A stretch of 64,000 nucleotides of DNA from UBA695 sp042691655 (GTDB lineage: Bacteria; Verrucomicrobiota; Verrucomicrobiia; Chthoniobacterales; Chthoniobacteraceae): positions 4,402,001 through 4,466,000 of the forward strand of contig CP170506.1 of assembly GCA_042691655.1 (NCBI GenBank), written 5' to 3'. The number at the start of each line of letters is the position of its first letter. The first letter of the stretch is position 1. The notes beneath the pieces were generated by a model. It was not told the origin of the DNA, did not search any database, and saw only the letters and a program-made list of their open reading frames with translations. A program made the position numbers and the translations under genes. Positions 52,495 through 61,739 of this stretch are shown here, in pieces.

Positions 52495-53757
52495 CTAGGG
52501 TTTAGCCGCCCCCTTTTGATATTCGCTCTGGGCCGCGTTGTAAATAGCCGCTGCCTGCTCCAGGTCGACTCCGGTGGCGTCGGCGATGTCCTGGGGTTCG
52601 GCCCCCACGATCACCTCGGCGCTGTTCATGCCCGACGTAATAAGCTTACGGGCAATGGGTTCGGCGATCTTGAGCGAGGCTGCCAGCGCGCTCGCGGCCT
52701 TGGAGACGCTCTGGGCGAACGCTTCTTTGGCAGTTTCGTCTTTTTCGATGTTGATCTCCCAGCCCAGCAGGCGGGAGGTCAGGCGGGCGTTCTGCCCGCG
52801 CTTGCCGATGGCCAGCGAAAGCTGGTCCTCGTCGACGCGAAGCTGAACGGCTTTTTTAACGGGGTCCAGGGTAACGCTCTTGATTTTGGCCGGTTTAAGG
52901 GCTTCAAGAACGAATTCCTTCACGTCGGCGCTCCACCGGATGATGTCCACTTTCTCGTTGTTGAGTTCGCGGACGATGTTTTTCACGCGGGAGCCCTTCA
53001 TGCCGACGCACGCGCCAACCGGGTCCACTTTGTCATTGGCGCTATGGACGGCGATCTTGGTACGGTAGCCAGCTTCGCGGGCGATGCCCCGGATCTCGAC
53101 GGTTTTGTCGGCGATTTCGCTGACTTCCGTTTCAAAGAGGCGGCGGACGAAGTTGGGGTGGCTGCGGGAAAGGATGATCTCGGGGCCACGCGGGCCGACT
53201 TCGACGGCGACGACGTACGCACGAATGCGGTCGCCCACGTTGTAGTCCTCGGTCTGGACCCGTTCGCGAGAGGGCATGACGGCCTCGAATTTGCCGAGGT
53301 CCACGATGACGTCGGAGCGCTCGAAACGGCGCACAGTGCCGCTGACGATCTCCCCGGCGCGGTCCTTGAACTCGTCGTAGACCATCTCCTTCTCCGCCTG
53401 GCGGATGCGCTGCATCATGGCCTGCTTGGCGGTCTGGGCGGCGATGCGGCCGAAATTCTTGGGCGTGACCTCGACTTCGAGCGATTCGCCGAGCTCGGCG
53501 TTCGGCTTGAGGATGCGGGCCTTGGTCAGCGCGATCTCGTCGTGGGGGTTCTGGACGTTCTCCACTACCACCAGGTTCGCCAAAGCACGGATTTCGCCGG
53601 TCTTGCCATCGACTTCGATGCGCAAATCCCGGGCGGGTCCGATCGCTTTTTTGGACGCGGAGAGGAGGGCATTCTGCACGGCCTCGACGAGCACCTCGCG
53701 CTTAATGCCTTTCTCGCGTTCAAAATAATCCAAGCCTGAAATGAGATCGCTGTTCAT
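52495..53757 (-). CDS. nusA: Transcription termination/antitermination protein NusA
   Basis: The protein has 420 residues from the ATG at 53757 (MNSDLISGLDYFEREK); the frame is open further upstream but has no better start. The N-terminal RNA-polymerase-binding domain is followed by S1 ('GEIVSGTVRRFERSDVIVDLG', about 135-200), two KH domains ('GACVGMKGSRVKNIV', 'LSLAIGKRGQNARLTSRLLG') and a C-terminal helix-hairpin-helix region ('PQDIADATGVDLEQAAAIY'). It heads the conserved minus-strand translation operon. The intergenic bases 53758-53881 hold no gene. Confidence 0.96.
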   Translation of the reverse strand: MNSDLISGLDYFEREKGIKREVLVEAVQNALLSASKKAIGPARDLRIEVDGKTGEIRALANLVVVENVQNPHDEIALTKARILKPNAELGESLEVEVTPKNFGRIAAQTAKQAMMQRIRQAEKEMVYDEFKDRAGEIVSGTVRRFERSDVIVDLGKFEAVMPSRERVQTEDYNVGDRIRAYVVAVEVGPRGPEIILSRSHPNFVRRLFETEVSEIADKTVEIRGIAREAGYRTKIAVHSANDKVDPVGACVGMKGSRVKNIVRELNNEKVDIIRWSADVKEFVLEALKPAKIKSVTLDPVKKAVQLRVDEDQLSLAIGKRGQNARLTSRLLGWEINIEKDETAKEAFAQSVSKAASALAASLKIAEPIARKLITSGMNSAEVIVGAEPQDIADATGVDLEQAAAIYNAAQSEYQKGAAKP

Positions 53758-53881
53758 AAAAAAACGGGATATCCGGAGACAAAAAAGAGTGGGGGGTAAG
53801 CCCACTCGCGCTTCGAATAACTTGTCAATCCTAGAAGCGTTCCTCCCTAGCGTCAAGCAGAGAAGAACGCCGGGGTATTCA

Positions 53882-55276
53882 TTAGGAAAGTTGTTCCCTG
53901 GAATCGACCCACTTCCCCAACCGTAATGGCAGGGGGCACCGGGCGCAATCCCCTTCGCACGCCAGGCAGAAGTCTTCGTAGAGCTGGAGGAGGCCCTGCT
54001 GGGCGACGGCCCGCCGGGTAAGCCGCTTGATCAACGGCCCGGCCCCGAAAAGGCGGAGCGCGGCCAGGTCGACGCGCCGGTTGGAGGCCGTGGCGGGGAA
54101 CTCCCGGTAGGTTTCCCAGAAGTCCGGGGCGGCGGCCAGGGCCCTGGGGAAGAAAACATTGAGAAGGAGATCGGTGACGCGGTTTTCGCCCACCAGCGCC
54201 ATGGGGGCACGCGTGCGTGGGGATTTCAGCGTATAGTGCCAGTCCCAATACGGTTCGCTGAGCTGGCTGAAGAAGTGGCGCACCCCGGCGATGTTTCCGG
54301 ACCCGACGAGCGCCTCCAGGACGGGCCAGTGCCGGACGATCTCGGCCAGGGCGGCAACGCGACGTTGGGGGTGGTTAACCGGGCGCACGCCCCGGAAGTT
54401 CCAGAGGCAGGCGGGGACGGTCAGGCGGTCAAACTCGGTGCGGCGGGGCCACCAGCGCGCCCAGACGTCGCGCAGGTAGCTGCGGGTGTCGCCCGGCAGG
54501 GGCTGGAAGTCCGTGAGCCCCAGGAAACCGCTCCCTGCGAAAAGGATCGGCTCGATTTCGCCCCGCTCGGCCTCCAGCAGACTTAAGGGGAAGCGCTGGG
54601 CCAGCAGGTTAAAGGGGAGCTTATTATTCCGGTAGCCGAGCGCCTCGGCCACGCTCTGGTAGAGGGCCTCGGAGGGCCCGAAGATCTCCCCCAGGCGCTT
54701 GAGCCGCGCGGCTTTTTTGCAAAGGCGGAACTGCGCTGCTGCCTCGATGAGCTCCTCGACCTGCCCGGGCGGCATTTCGGAGAGCAGCCCCCGGCAGGCG
54801 GTGCTTTCGCTGTTCGTGGGCTCGGCGGGCGGGTATTCAAAATGGATGGTATCGAGCCAGAGCTGCGGCACCTCGCGGCCCAGCCGCGTGCAGGAGGCGG
54901 GCAGCAGTTGCCCCCGTTCGTGTGCGGGGTGGCTGGCGAAAACGTGCAGGATCGTCCCCTCGTACTCCGGGCTCGCGGCGGCCTCGGCCTCCCAAGCCTC
55001 AGCGCTGGCATGGACCACGACACTGCCCCGCACCCGGGTGGAGCCAAAGGTAATCTCGGCGTCAATAAAGTGGGGCCCGGACCCGGCGTTCCAGCGGCCG
55101 AAGCGCTCGATGCGCAGCGGGGCGCGCGTGGTGGAGAGGAATTCGCGCCCGAACTCCCCCGCCAGCCAGAGCGTCTGCAGCTCGACCTCCGGCAGCTCCC
55201 TGGGAGCGCGAAGCGTCGCGGCTTCGGAGACGAAGCCCTCTTCCTTCCATTGGGCATAGCGGTCGGCAAGGTCCAT
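53882..55276 (-). CDS. DUF2851 family protein
   Basis: The protein has 464 residues from the ATG at 55276 (MDLADRYAQWKEEGF); the frame is open to 55459 but that would overlap the divergent gene at 55373. Typical blocks are 'LQTLWLAGEFGREF', 'GSGPHFIDAEITFG', 'RGSVVVHASAEAWEA', 'ILHVFASHPA', 'GYRNNKLPFNLLAQRFPL', 'RGVRPVNHPQRRVAAL' and a C-terminal Cys cluster 'CLACEGDCARCPLP'. The family is widespread in Bacteroidota and Verrucomicrobiota; its function is unknown. The Cys cluster may hold a metal. Confidence 0.85.
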   Translation of the reverse strand: MDLADRYAQWKEEGFVSEAATLRAPRELPEVELQTLWLAGEFGREFLSTTRAPLRIERFGRWNAGSGPHFIDAEITFGSTRVRGSVVVHASAEAWEAEAAASPEYEGTILHVFASHPAHERGQLLPASCTRLGREVPQLWLDTIHFEYPPAEPTNSESTACRGLLSEMPPGQVEELIEAAAQFRLCKKAARLKRLGEIFGPSEALYQSVAEALGYRNNKLPFNLLAQRFPLSLLEAERGEIEPILFAGSGFLGLTDFQPLPGDTRSYLRDVWARWWPRRTEFDRLTVPACLWNFRGVRPVNHPQRRVAALAEIVRHWPVLEALVGSGNIAGVRHFFSQLSEPYWDWHYTLKSPRTRAPMALVGENRVTDLLLNVFFPRALAAAPDFWETYREFPATASNRRVDLAALRLFGAGPLIKRLTRRAVAQQGLLQLYEDFCLACEGDCARCPLPLRLGKWVDSREQLS

Positions 55277-55372
55277 TTGAGCCCGACAGGTTAACCCTTC
55301 CCCCGCCCTAATGGGAAGCCTGCAATCATTTGCCCTTTTCTCCCCTGCCCCGGAGCAGTTACTCTCGCGGCC

Positions 55373-57040
55373 ATGAAACGGATATTGCTTTGGGCCTGCC
55401 TCGTTCTCCCCCTGCTCGCCACCCCCGCTTTTGCCGAACCTGGCTGGGATAGCCATCAAATCATAAAGATCTCGGCAAATTTGTTGAAAAAAGAGGATTT
55501 CGCAGCACTGGACAAACTGGCGATCGATATCAAAGCAAAAGGCTACGACATCCGGCAGCGTTATCCCGAGTTACAAGCTTTTTATGAAGGCTTCCGGATC
55601 AAAGACTCAGCCACCGACAGGGAATGGCTCGACCAGCAGGGACGGCTGGACTGTTGGATGCGAGACAACCCCGATTCGCAAACCGCCAAAATCGCCATGG
55701 TCCACTGGTTCCTCGATTATGGGTGGAAGGCCCGGGGAACCGAGGAGGCGGACAAGGTGTCTCGCGAAGGTTTCAAGCTTATGGAGGAGCGGCTTCGCCA
55801 GGGGTCCGCAATTTTAAAAAACGTCCACGGCAGCGACGATCCCGAGGCTTATCGCCTCTGGAGTTTCCTCGAAGCCGAACCCGACTTAGCCAACCGAGGT
55901 GCCGGAAAAGCCGCCTTCAATGAGGGCAAAGGCAAGTTTAAGGAATACTACCCCCTCTACGCCAGCAGGGCCTATTTCCTGCTCCCAATGTGGTTTGGCA
56001 AAAAGGGGGACTTCGAACAGTTCGTTACAAACGAAGCCAACACGTTCCCCAGCGAAAAAGGAGATGTCCTTTATGCAAGGGTAATCCGGTTCCAGGCCCG
56101 GCTCTACGACGACAGTTTTTTCCAAAAATTCCACCTGGATTACGCCCGGATAAAGCGAGGGCTTTTGATCTCGGCACAAAATCCCAAAACCCGGATTGAA
56201 GATCTGAGCGATCTTGCCTTCCTTGCGGCGATCCAGGGAGACAAGGAAACCGCCCGGAACCTGATCCTGGACCTGGGCCCGTCCATCTGGACGAAGGGTT
56301 CTGGAAGCGAGCAGGATTTTGTCCGGCTGCGCAAGGCATGCGGTGCGGATGAACCCATTCAAAAGGCCATGGACCTGGAACGGTCAGGAAAATTGGACGA
56401 AGCGGAAAAAATGTATACATCCTTTCACCCCGATCCTTTGACCAATCCTTGGCTGAAGCCTTTCTATCAAAGAGAAGGGCCCAGGGCCAAACTTCTCCCC
56501 CTAATGGCCAATGACAAGCAGACATATGCTCAACTCCTCGATATTGACGTCAACACAGCTAACCCCAACACGCTCTTTGACGTCATCAATATCGCCCCGA
56601 TGGCCGGAGACTGGGAAAAAGCAGAAGCAGCCGCACGGCTTTTCGATCAAAAGCGCCCCTGGAATATTACGGGGAAGAACGTCCTTTGGTTATGTGCGCT
56701 CCACAAAGGGGATCAACAGGAAGTCGAGGCTATCCGAAAACAAATTCTGGATATGAAAACCGACAGAACCGCCTATCAACAAGCCCAAGCGGTTATCGAC
56801 GGCTCGAAAAGATGGGATGAGGTCCGGGCCATAATCAACCCCAACGACGGATTCGGCATCCAAGCTTACGTCACCATCGCCCTTCACTATGCCTCCGCAA
56901 AGGATGCGGCAACCCTGCAAAAAGCCATTGATGAAATGGTGCCCCTTTGCGAAAACGGCGATATTAGAGAGCTTCTCCAGAGTATGAGCTTCGGCCAGTT
57001 CAGCCGATCCATGGTCTCCTCACCGGCTCCCGTCCGCTGA
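55373..57040 (+). CDS. Secreted helical-repeat protein of unknown function
   Basis: The protein has 555 residues with a clear signal peptide (ILLWACLVLPLLATPAFA). The mature part is helical with TPR-like spacing: 'FAALDKLAIDIKAKGYDIRQRYPELQAFYEGF', 'TAKIAMVHWFLDYGWKARG', 'KAMDLERSGKLDEAEKMYTSF', 'DWEKAEAAARLFDQKRPW'. It resembles DUF4034-type proteins. It starts 97 bases from the divergent DUF2851 gene and its last 21 bases overlap the convergent TIGR03790 gene. The role is unknown. Confidence 0.75.
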   Translation: MKRILLWACLVLPLLATPAFAEPGWDSHQIIKISANLLKKEDFAALDKLAIDIKAKGYDIRQRYPELQAFYEGFRIKDSATDREWLDQQGRLDCWMRDNPDSQTAKIAMVHWFLDYGWKARGTEEADKVSREGFKLMEERLRQGSAILKNVHGSDDPEAYRLWSFLEAEPDLANRGAGKAAFNEGKGKFKEYYPLYASRAYFLLPMWFGKKGDFEQFVTNEANTFPSEKGDVLYARVIRFQARLYDDSFFQKFHLDYARIKRGLLISAQNPKTRIEDLSDLAFLAAIQGDKETARNLILDLGPSIWTKGSGSEQDFVRLRKACGADEPIQKAMDLERSGKLDEAEKMYTSFHPDPLTNPWLKPFYQREGPRAKLLPLMANDKQTYAQLLDIDVNTANPNTLFDVINIAPMAGDWEKAEAAARLFDQKRPWNITGKNVLWLCALHKGDQQEVEAIRKQILDMKTDRTAYQQAQAVIDGSKRWDEVRAIINPNDGFGIQAYVTIALHYASAKDAATLQKAIDEMVPLCENGDIRELLQSMSFGQFSRSMVSSPAPVR

Positions 57041-58627
57041 GGCCGCCGGGCTCGGCGAGGGCGAGGGCGGCGGGGCCAGCTCCAGCTCGATGGACCGCAG
57101 CAGCGCCACCGGGCCGGCCTGCCAGGGTTCTCCCAATCCTTTGCGAACCAGCGCCAGGGCGTCGGCGGTTTTTTCCTGCGAGCGCAGGAGGCCGATCTCG
57201 TGCAGCAGGCACCGGAGGCGGTCTGCTTCGTCGCGGTAGGCAGCGCGCGCCTGCTCCCAGGAGGCCATCGCCCCACGGGGGGCACGCGCCTGGACTTGCA
57301 GCAGCCCCAGGTCCTCCCAGAGCAGCCCGCTTTTAAGGCTCCTGGCGCGGTTGGCGAGCCAGCCTTCGCCGATCTTCGGGTCGCTGCCCCAGTGGAGCGC
57401 CCCCTCGGCCGCGACGCCGAATTCAGCGTAATCAACCGGCGGCTTGCGGCCCGCCTGGCGCGCGGCGAAGGGGCGGTAGAGCGGGTCGCCCACGAAGGTG
57501 GACATCCACGAGAGCACCGGCTGGGCGCCGTAGGCGGCGTCGCCGAAGCACGCGCCGCCGGAAAGCTGGTCCTCCAGGAGATCGGGCCGGGTGGTGAAGG
57601 TCAGGTAGGGCTCGTAGACGTTGCCAAAGGTGACGGCGGCCCCGTGCTCCAGAAGCGGCGCACACCACCCCTGCAACGGCTCGCGCAGGGAGGTGGCGCT
57701 AAAGGAATGGAGGTGAAAGGCGATGGCCCCGGGGGCAAATTTCACCGCCGGGCTTCTGAAAACACCCTCGACCCCGCCCGAATACCACCCGAGGTAAACC
57801 GCCGCGCGGGTGAGCGGGTAGTTCTCGGGGAAAAGGGCGGGCCGGGTATCGAGCACGCACGGGAAGCCCTGCGCGAAGAGGTTCCCTGCAGCTTGGCGGA
57901 ACCATTCGTCCCCCTGGCCGAAGGGTCCTTCGGTGATCCCGCGCGAATCGACGTAGGCGAAGCCCCAGAGGCCCGCCTTTTCGGTCTCCAGGCCGTCGCG
58001 GATCATCCGGCGCACGGTGTCGGGCGTGGCGGCGTCCAGGCGGCAGACGCGCAGCAGCCAGGGCGCGGCGGGGTTGGCGGCGTGGCCGGGGCGGGCGAAG
58101 GCGGGGTTATCGACAAAACCCGAAATCTGCCGGGAACCGAGCCCGAGGGTGGCCAGCTCGGAGTCGACCGCGGCCTCGTTGTGGTTAATCGGCCCGGAGA
58201 GCGGCTTGTCGCCCGGGTACTCCGCCACCGGGGCGATCTTGAGCGGCACGCCCCGGATGAGGGCGACGTAGCGGATGCGGCTGGTGACCACCTGGCCGGA
58301 GTCGATATCGGCCTCGGTTTTCCACCAGCCCTTGGCGAGGAACGCCTTGCGCAGCGGCCCGGCGATGGCGGCGTCGTAATCCTGACGCGAGACGGTTTCC
58401 CCCGGGGGGCAGGTCAGCGCGATGACGTGGTCCAGCGGGATATTGCGCTGGGTGGCGTAGAAGCTGGCCAGGGCGAGCGAGGCGGGGTCGGCCTGGTTAA
58501 AGATCACGACCGTCGCCTGGGCCTCCGGCGTGGGCGGCGGCGCGGCATGCCCCAACGTCCCCCAATATAAGAGAGCCAGCGCCAAGGGCTTCCATGCTTT
58601 GCGCTTTTGCATCTTTGCGTGAGTCAT
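57020..58627 (-). CDS. TIGR03790 family protein
   Basis: The protein has 535 residues. The first ATG at 58627 lies inside a TTTGCG-type repeat; the ATG 15 bases on (MQKRKAWKPLALALLYWG) gives a cleaner signal peptide. Blocks 'ATVVIFNQADPASLALASFYATQRNIPLDHVIAL', 'YVALIRGVPLKI', 'AAVDSELATLG', 'AVYLGWYSGGVEG', 'PGAIAFHLHSFSA', 'AAVTFGNVYEPYL' and 'STFVGDPLYRPF' define the family, found mostly in PVC and related bacteria. It is exported. The function is unknown. Confidence 0.85.
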   Translation of the reverse strand: MTHAKMQKRKAWKPLALALLYWGTLGHAAPPPTPEAQATVVIFNQADPASLALASFYATQRNIPLDHVIALTCPPGETVSRQDYDAAIAGPLRKAFLAKGWWKTEADIDSGQVVTSRIRYVALIRGVPLKIAPVAEYPGDKPLSGPINHNEAAVDSELATLGLGSRQISGFVDNPAFARPGHAANPAAPWLLRVCRLDAATPDTVRRMIRDGLETEKAGLWGFAYVDSRGITEGPFGQGDEWFRQAAGNLFAQGFPCVLDTRPALFPENYPLTRAAVYLGWYSGGVEGVFRSPAVKFAPGAIAFHLHSFSATSLREPLQGWCAPLLEHGAAVTFGNVYEPYLTFTTRPDLLEDQLSGGACFGDAAYGAQPVLSWMSTFVGDPLYRPFAARQAGRKPPVDYAEFGVAAEGALHWGSDPKIGEGWLANRARSLKSGLLWEDLGLLQVQARAPRGAMASWEQARAAYRDEADRLRCLLHEIGLLRSQEKTADALALVRKGLGEPWQAGPVALLRSIELELAPPPSPSPSPAASADGSR

Positions 58628-58633
58628 TTTTTT

Positions 58634-59419
58634 CTAAAACTCCAGCTTCAGCCCGTCGTAGGCCAGACGCACGCCCGGCGGCAGGGCGGCTTCGGTCTCG
58701 GCGTGGCCGATTTCGTGGCAAAGGTGGGTAAACCAGGTGGCCCCGGGGCGGATGCGCGCGGAAAGGGCGAGGGCCTCCTGGTGGTTCATATGCGTTGGGT
58801 GCTCCCGGTGGCGCAGGGCGTCCACGATGAGCACCTCCACCCCCTGGAGCAGCTCCACCACGGCCTCTTCCACGCTTTTGCAGTCGCTGAGGTAGGCGGC
58901 GAGCTTGCGGCCGCCGCGCTCCATCAGGTAGCCAAAGGCCGGGGAGCGCCCGTGGGTCATCGGCAGCGGCGTGAGGGTCGTTTCGCCGATTTTAAAGGGC
59001 CGGAAGCCCTGCACGACCAGCGGCTTGGGCTTGATGTAGCCGGGATAGACGTTCTGGCCGTTGAAGGCAAAGAAGAAAATCCGCTTCAAATCCTGTATCG
59101 TCGCCAAGCCCGCGTAGATGGGCAGCCAGCGGTCGCCGTCGCAAAAACGGCGCAGGTCGTCAAAGCCCATGATGTGGTCGGTGTGGGCGTGGGTATAGAG
59201 CACAGCATCCATGCGGCGAACTTTCTCTCGCAGACACTGTAAGCGGAAATCGGGCCCCGTGTCGATCACCCAAGCGGCCTCGGGCGTTTCGACGTACACC
59301 GAGGAGCGGGTGCGGAAATCGCGCGGGTCCTCGGACGTGCAGACGGGGCAGTCGCAGGCGATCATCGGCACGCCCTGGGAAGTTCCCGATCCGAGGAAAG
59401 TAATTTGGAAGCGATCCAT
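58634..59419 (-). CDS. MBL-fold metallo-hydrolase, PhnP-like
   Basis: The protein has 261 residues from the ATG at 59419 (MDRFQITFLGSGTSQG). The N-terminal Cys pair 'CDCPVCTS', zinc site 'LYTHAHTDHIMGFDDLRRF', 'PLPMTHGRSPAFGYL', 'YLSDCKSVEE' and the closing 'FTHLCHEIGH' match the PhnP group of cyclic phosphodiesterase-like hydrolases. No phosphonate genes are nearby, so the substrate is open. It lies 6 bases upstream of the TIGR03790 start on the same strand and is divergent from recN. Confidence 0.85.
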   Translation of the reverse strand: MDRFQITFLGSGTSQGVPMIACDCPVCTSEDPRDFRTRSSVYVETPEAAWVIDTGPDFRLQCLREKVRRMDAVLYTHAHTDHIMGFDDLRRFCDGDRWLPIYAGLATIQDLKRIFFFAFNGQNVYPGYIKPKPLVVQGFRPFKIGETTLTPLPMTHGRSPAFGYLMERGGRKLAAYLSDCKSVEEAVVELLQGVEVLIVDALRHREHPTHMNHQEALALSARIRPGATWFTHLCHEIGHAETEAALPPGVRLAYDGLKLEF

Positions 59420-59472
59420 TGGGCGTGATTTGCGGGTTTGAAAAACTCTAGGGACCCTACATAATAACCCAC

Positions 59473-61152
59473 GTGACCGCAACGCTCACTTCCCTCCGCA
59501 TCCGCAACCTGGCGCTCGTCGAAGACCTGCAATGGCGTCTGGAGCGCGGGTTCGTCGCGGTGACGGGCGAGACCGGCTCGGGCAAATCCATCATCCTGGG
59601 CGCGCTGAAGCTGATCCTGGGCGAGCGGGCCGACAAATCCCTCATCCGCACCGGCGCGGACGGCTGCACGGTGGAGGCGGTCTTTGAACTCGAAGGCGGC
59701 GCGCCCTCGGCCCGGCTCAACCCTTGGCTGGAGGCGCAGGGCGTGGAGCCGTGCGAGGGGGGCGAGCTGATTTTAAAGCGCACGTTCACCCGCGCGGGCG
59801 CCAACCGCCAATTCATCAACGCCAGCGCCACGACCCTTTCCGTCCTCTCCCAACTGGGCGAGGGCCTGGTGGATCTCCACGGGCCGCACGACCACCAGTC
59901 GCTCCTCTCCGTGGAAAAACAGCTCGAACTCCTCGACGCCTTCGCGGGCAACGCCGCGCTGCTGGCCGAGTACGAGGCGCGCTACCGCGAGTGGCTCGGC
60001 CTCACGTCGGAATACGAGGAGCTTTCCACCAGCGAATCCGCCCTGGAGCGCGAGCTGGACCTCCTGCGCCACCAGTCGCGCGAGATCGAGGCCGCCTGCC
60101 TGCGCGAAGCAGAGGAAGCCGAGGTGCTCGCCCGCTACCACGTCGCCACCAACAGCCGCCGCCTGGTCGAGCTGGCCACGCAGATCGCCCGCCGCCTCTC
60201 CGACGCCGACGACGCGCTCCTCCCCGGCCTCGCCGAGCTGACCCGCCTTTTCCGCGAGCTCGAAAAGCTCGACCCCTCCACCACCCCGCTCGCCGAGGCC
60301 CACACCGGAGCCGTCGCCGCCCTGGAGGACACCGTTCGCGAACTGGAACGCTACGCGGGCCGCCTGGACCTCGACCCGGAGCAACTCGCCGAGCTGGAGG
60401 ACCGCGTAACGCTCATCGAAACCCTCAAGCGCAAGTACGGCCCCTCGCTCGCCGACGTGATCGCCTTCGGAGCCCAAGCCGCCGCCCGGTTGCACAAAAT
60501 CGAATCGCGCGGTGACGAACTGGCCCGGCTGGAAAAAGAAATCGAAGCCGCGCGCGCCAAGGTCCAGACCGTGGGCGGCAAGCTCAGCAAAGCCCGCAAA
60601 ACCGCCGCGCCCAAGCTAGCCGCCGACGTCGCCGGGCAGTTGCGCGACCTCGGGTTCAAAAAAAGCGGCTTCGAAGTCACCCTCACCCCGCAGGAGAAGC
60701 CGGGCCCGCACGGCCTGGAAGGGGCCGAATTCCTCTTCGCCCCCAACCCCGGCGAACCGCTCAAGGCGCTCAAATCCATCGCCTCCAGCGGCGAAATATC
60801 GCGCGTGATGCTGGCGGTGAAGTCCTCGCTCGCGGCCCAGGACACCGTGGCGCTGATGGTTTTCGACGAAATCGACGCCAACGTCGGCGGCGAGATCGCC
60901 CACACCGTCGGGGCCAAAATGCGTTCGCTGGGAGCAGCGCGGCAAGTCCTCTGCATCACGCACCTGCCCCAGGTAGCCGCCGCCGCGCAGGCGCAATGCG
61001 TCGTCAGCAAGGAATTCCACGACGGCCGCACCCGCTCACACTTAGTAGAAGTGGAAGGCAAAGCGCGCGTGGAGGAAATCGCCCGGATGCTCGGAGGCCA
61101 AACCGAATCCGCCCTGGCCCACGCCCGGGAGTTGCTTAAGGGTTGGAAATAA
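59473..61152 (+). CDS. recN: DNA repair protein RecN
   Basis: The protein has 559 residues from a GTG at 59473. Walker A is 'VTGETGSGKSIILGAL' (about 31-46); 'LVDLHGPHDHQSLLS', two coiled-coil arms (about 150-225 and 285-375), the signature 'SGEISRVMLAVKSSL' and Walker B 'MVFDEIDANVGGEIA' follow, then 'CITHLPQVAAAA'. It is an SMC-like ATPase for double-strand break repair. It is divergent from the PhnP-like gene with a short spacer of 53 bases. Confidence 0.95.
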   Translation: MTATLTSLRIRNLALVEDLQWRLERGFVAVTGETGSGKSIILGALKLILGERADKSLIRTGADGCTVEAVFELEGGAPSARLNPWLEAQGVEPCEGGELILKRTFTRAGANRQFINASATTLSVLSQLGEGLVDLHGPHDHQSLLSVEKQLELLDAFAGNAALLAEYEARYREWLGLTSEYEELSTSESALERELDLLRHQSREIEAACLREAEEAEVLARYHVATNSRRLVELATQIARRLSDADDALLPGLAELTRLFRELEKLDPSTTPLAEAHTGAVAALEDTVRELERYAGRLDLDPEQLAELEDRVTLIETLKRKYGPSLADVIAFGAQAAARLHKIESRGDELARLEKEIEAARAKVQTVGGKLSKARKTAAPKLAADVAGQLRDLGFKKSGFEVTLTPQEKPGPHGLEGAEFLFAPNPGEPLKALKSIASSGEISRVMLAVKSSLAAQDTVALMVFDEIDANVGGEIAHTVGAKMRSLGAARQVLCITHLPQVAAAAQAQCVVSKEFHDGRTRSHLVEVEGKARVEEIARMLGGQTESALAHARELLKGWK

Positions 61153-61160
61153 CAAGATAA

Positions 61161-61224
61161 GAGGGCAACTCTTGAAACTCGGCGCACCTGCTCGTTTCTT
61201 TGTCAATTTTCAAGAGTTGACCCC
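61161..61224. repeat. REP-like hairpin after recN
   Basis: GGGCAACTCTTGAAA (61163-61177) faces TTTTCAAGAGTTGACCCC (61207-61224), differing by one inserted base, so the RNA would fold into a stem of about 15 pairs. A third, matching copy lies at 61701-61725. It may also terminate recN transcription. Confidence 0.55.
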
Positions 61225-61272
61225 TAACTACCCCTATTAATTGATTGCCCCCCTTAACTAGATTGACCCCGT

Positions 61273-61686
61273 TTATGGCTCAAGCTTGAACCGAACAATG
61301 TCGGCGAACCCAATCGTTTCGGGGAAATTAAATTGATATAATTGTTTGTCTGCTTTAATCGCAATATCCGCATAAGAATTTGAAATAAGATTATCTCCAA
61401 ATCTTAAACGAGCAAAATGGAATTCCCCTGATGAAACAGGTTCATCTGAATGCGATGGGTAAATAATTATATTTTGACCAATTGAAAAATCGCTTTTGGC
61501 GTTTTTTATTTGTATGAAACGAACAAATCCATTTAATTCACATAATAGGCCCGTATTGGCTTCAATGTTCGTCGGATACTCATCGATACATACCGGTTCC
61601 GAATATTGATCGAAGGATTGAGTCCAGCCCCAACCATAAACACAGCTGATGTATATATTTGTAATGAAACGGGTGGTGATGCTCAC
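61273..61686 (-). CDS. Low-GC hypothetical protein between REP-like repeats
   Basis: The protein has 137 residues ('FVRFIQIKNAKSDFSIGQNIIIYPS', 'FHFARLRFGDNLISNSYADIAIKA'), rich in Ile, Asn, Phe and Tyr. Its codon choice is far more A/T-rich than recN or the response regulator on either side, a sign of transfer. It is enclosed by inverted copies of a 25-bp repeat (61200-61224 and 61701-61725). No domain was recognised and it may be a gene fragment. Confidence 0.5.
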   Translation of the reverse strand: MSITTRFITNIYISCVYGWGWTQSFDQYSEPVCIDEYPTNIEANTGLLCELNGFVRFIQIKNAKSDFSIGQNIIIYPSHSDEPVSSGEFHFARLRFGDNLISNSYADIAIKADKQLYQFNFPETIGFADIVRFKLEP

Positions 61687-61700
61687 TTAATCAAGGGAAT

Positions 61701-61725
61701 GGGGTCAACTCCTGAAACTTGACAG
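61701..61725. repeat. REP-like unit, third copy
   Basis: GGGGTCAACTCCTGAAACTT followed by GACAG is the inverted counterpart of 61200-61224, with three differences in 25 positions. It closes the segment that holds the low-GC gene. Confidence 0.55.
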
Positions 61726-61739
61726 AATGCGTTCGTAGC

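Noticed and set aside
57200..58570. A 456-codon plus-strand frame opposite the TIGR03790 gene
   Set aside because: It is an antisense shadow; the minus-strand protein has a signal peptide and family blocks.
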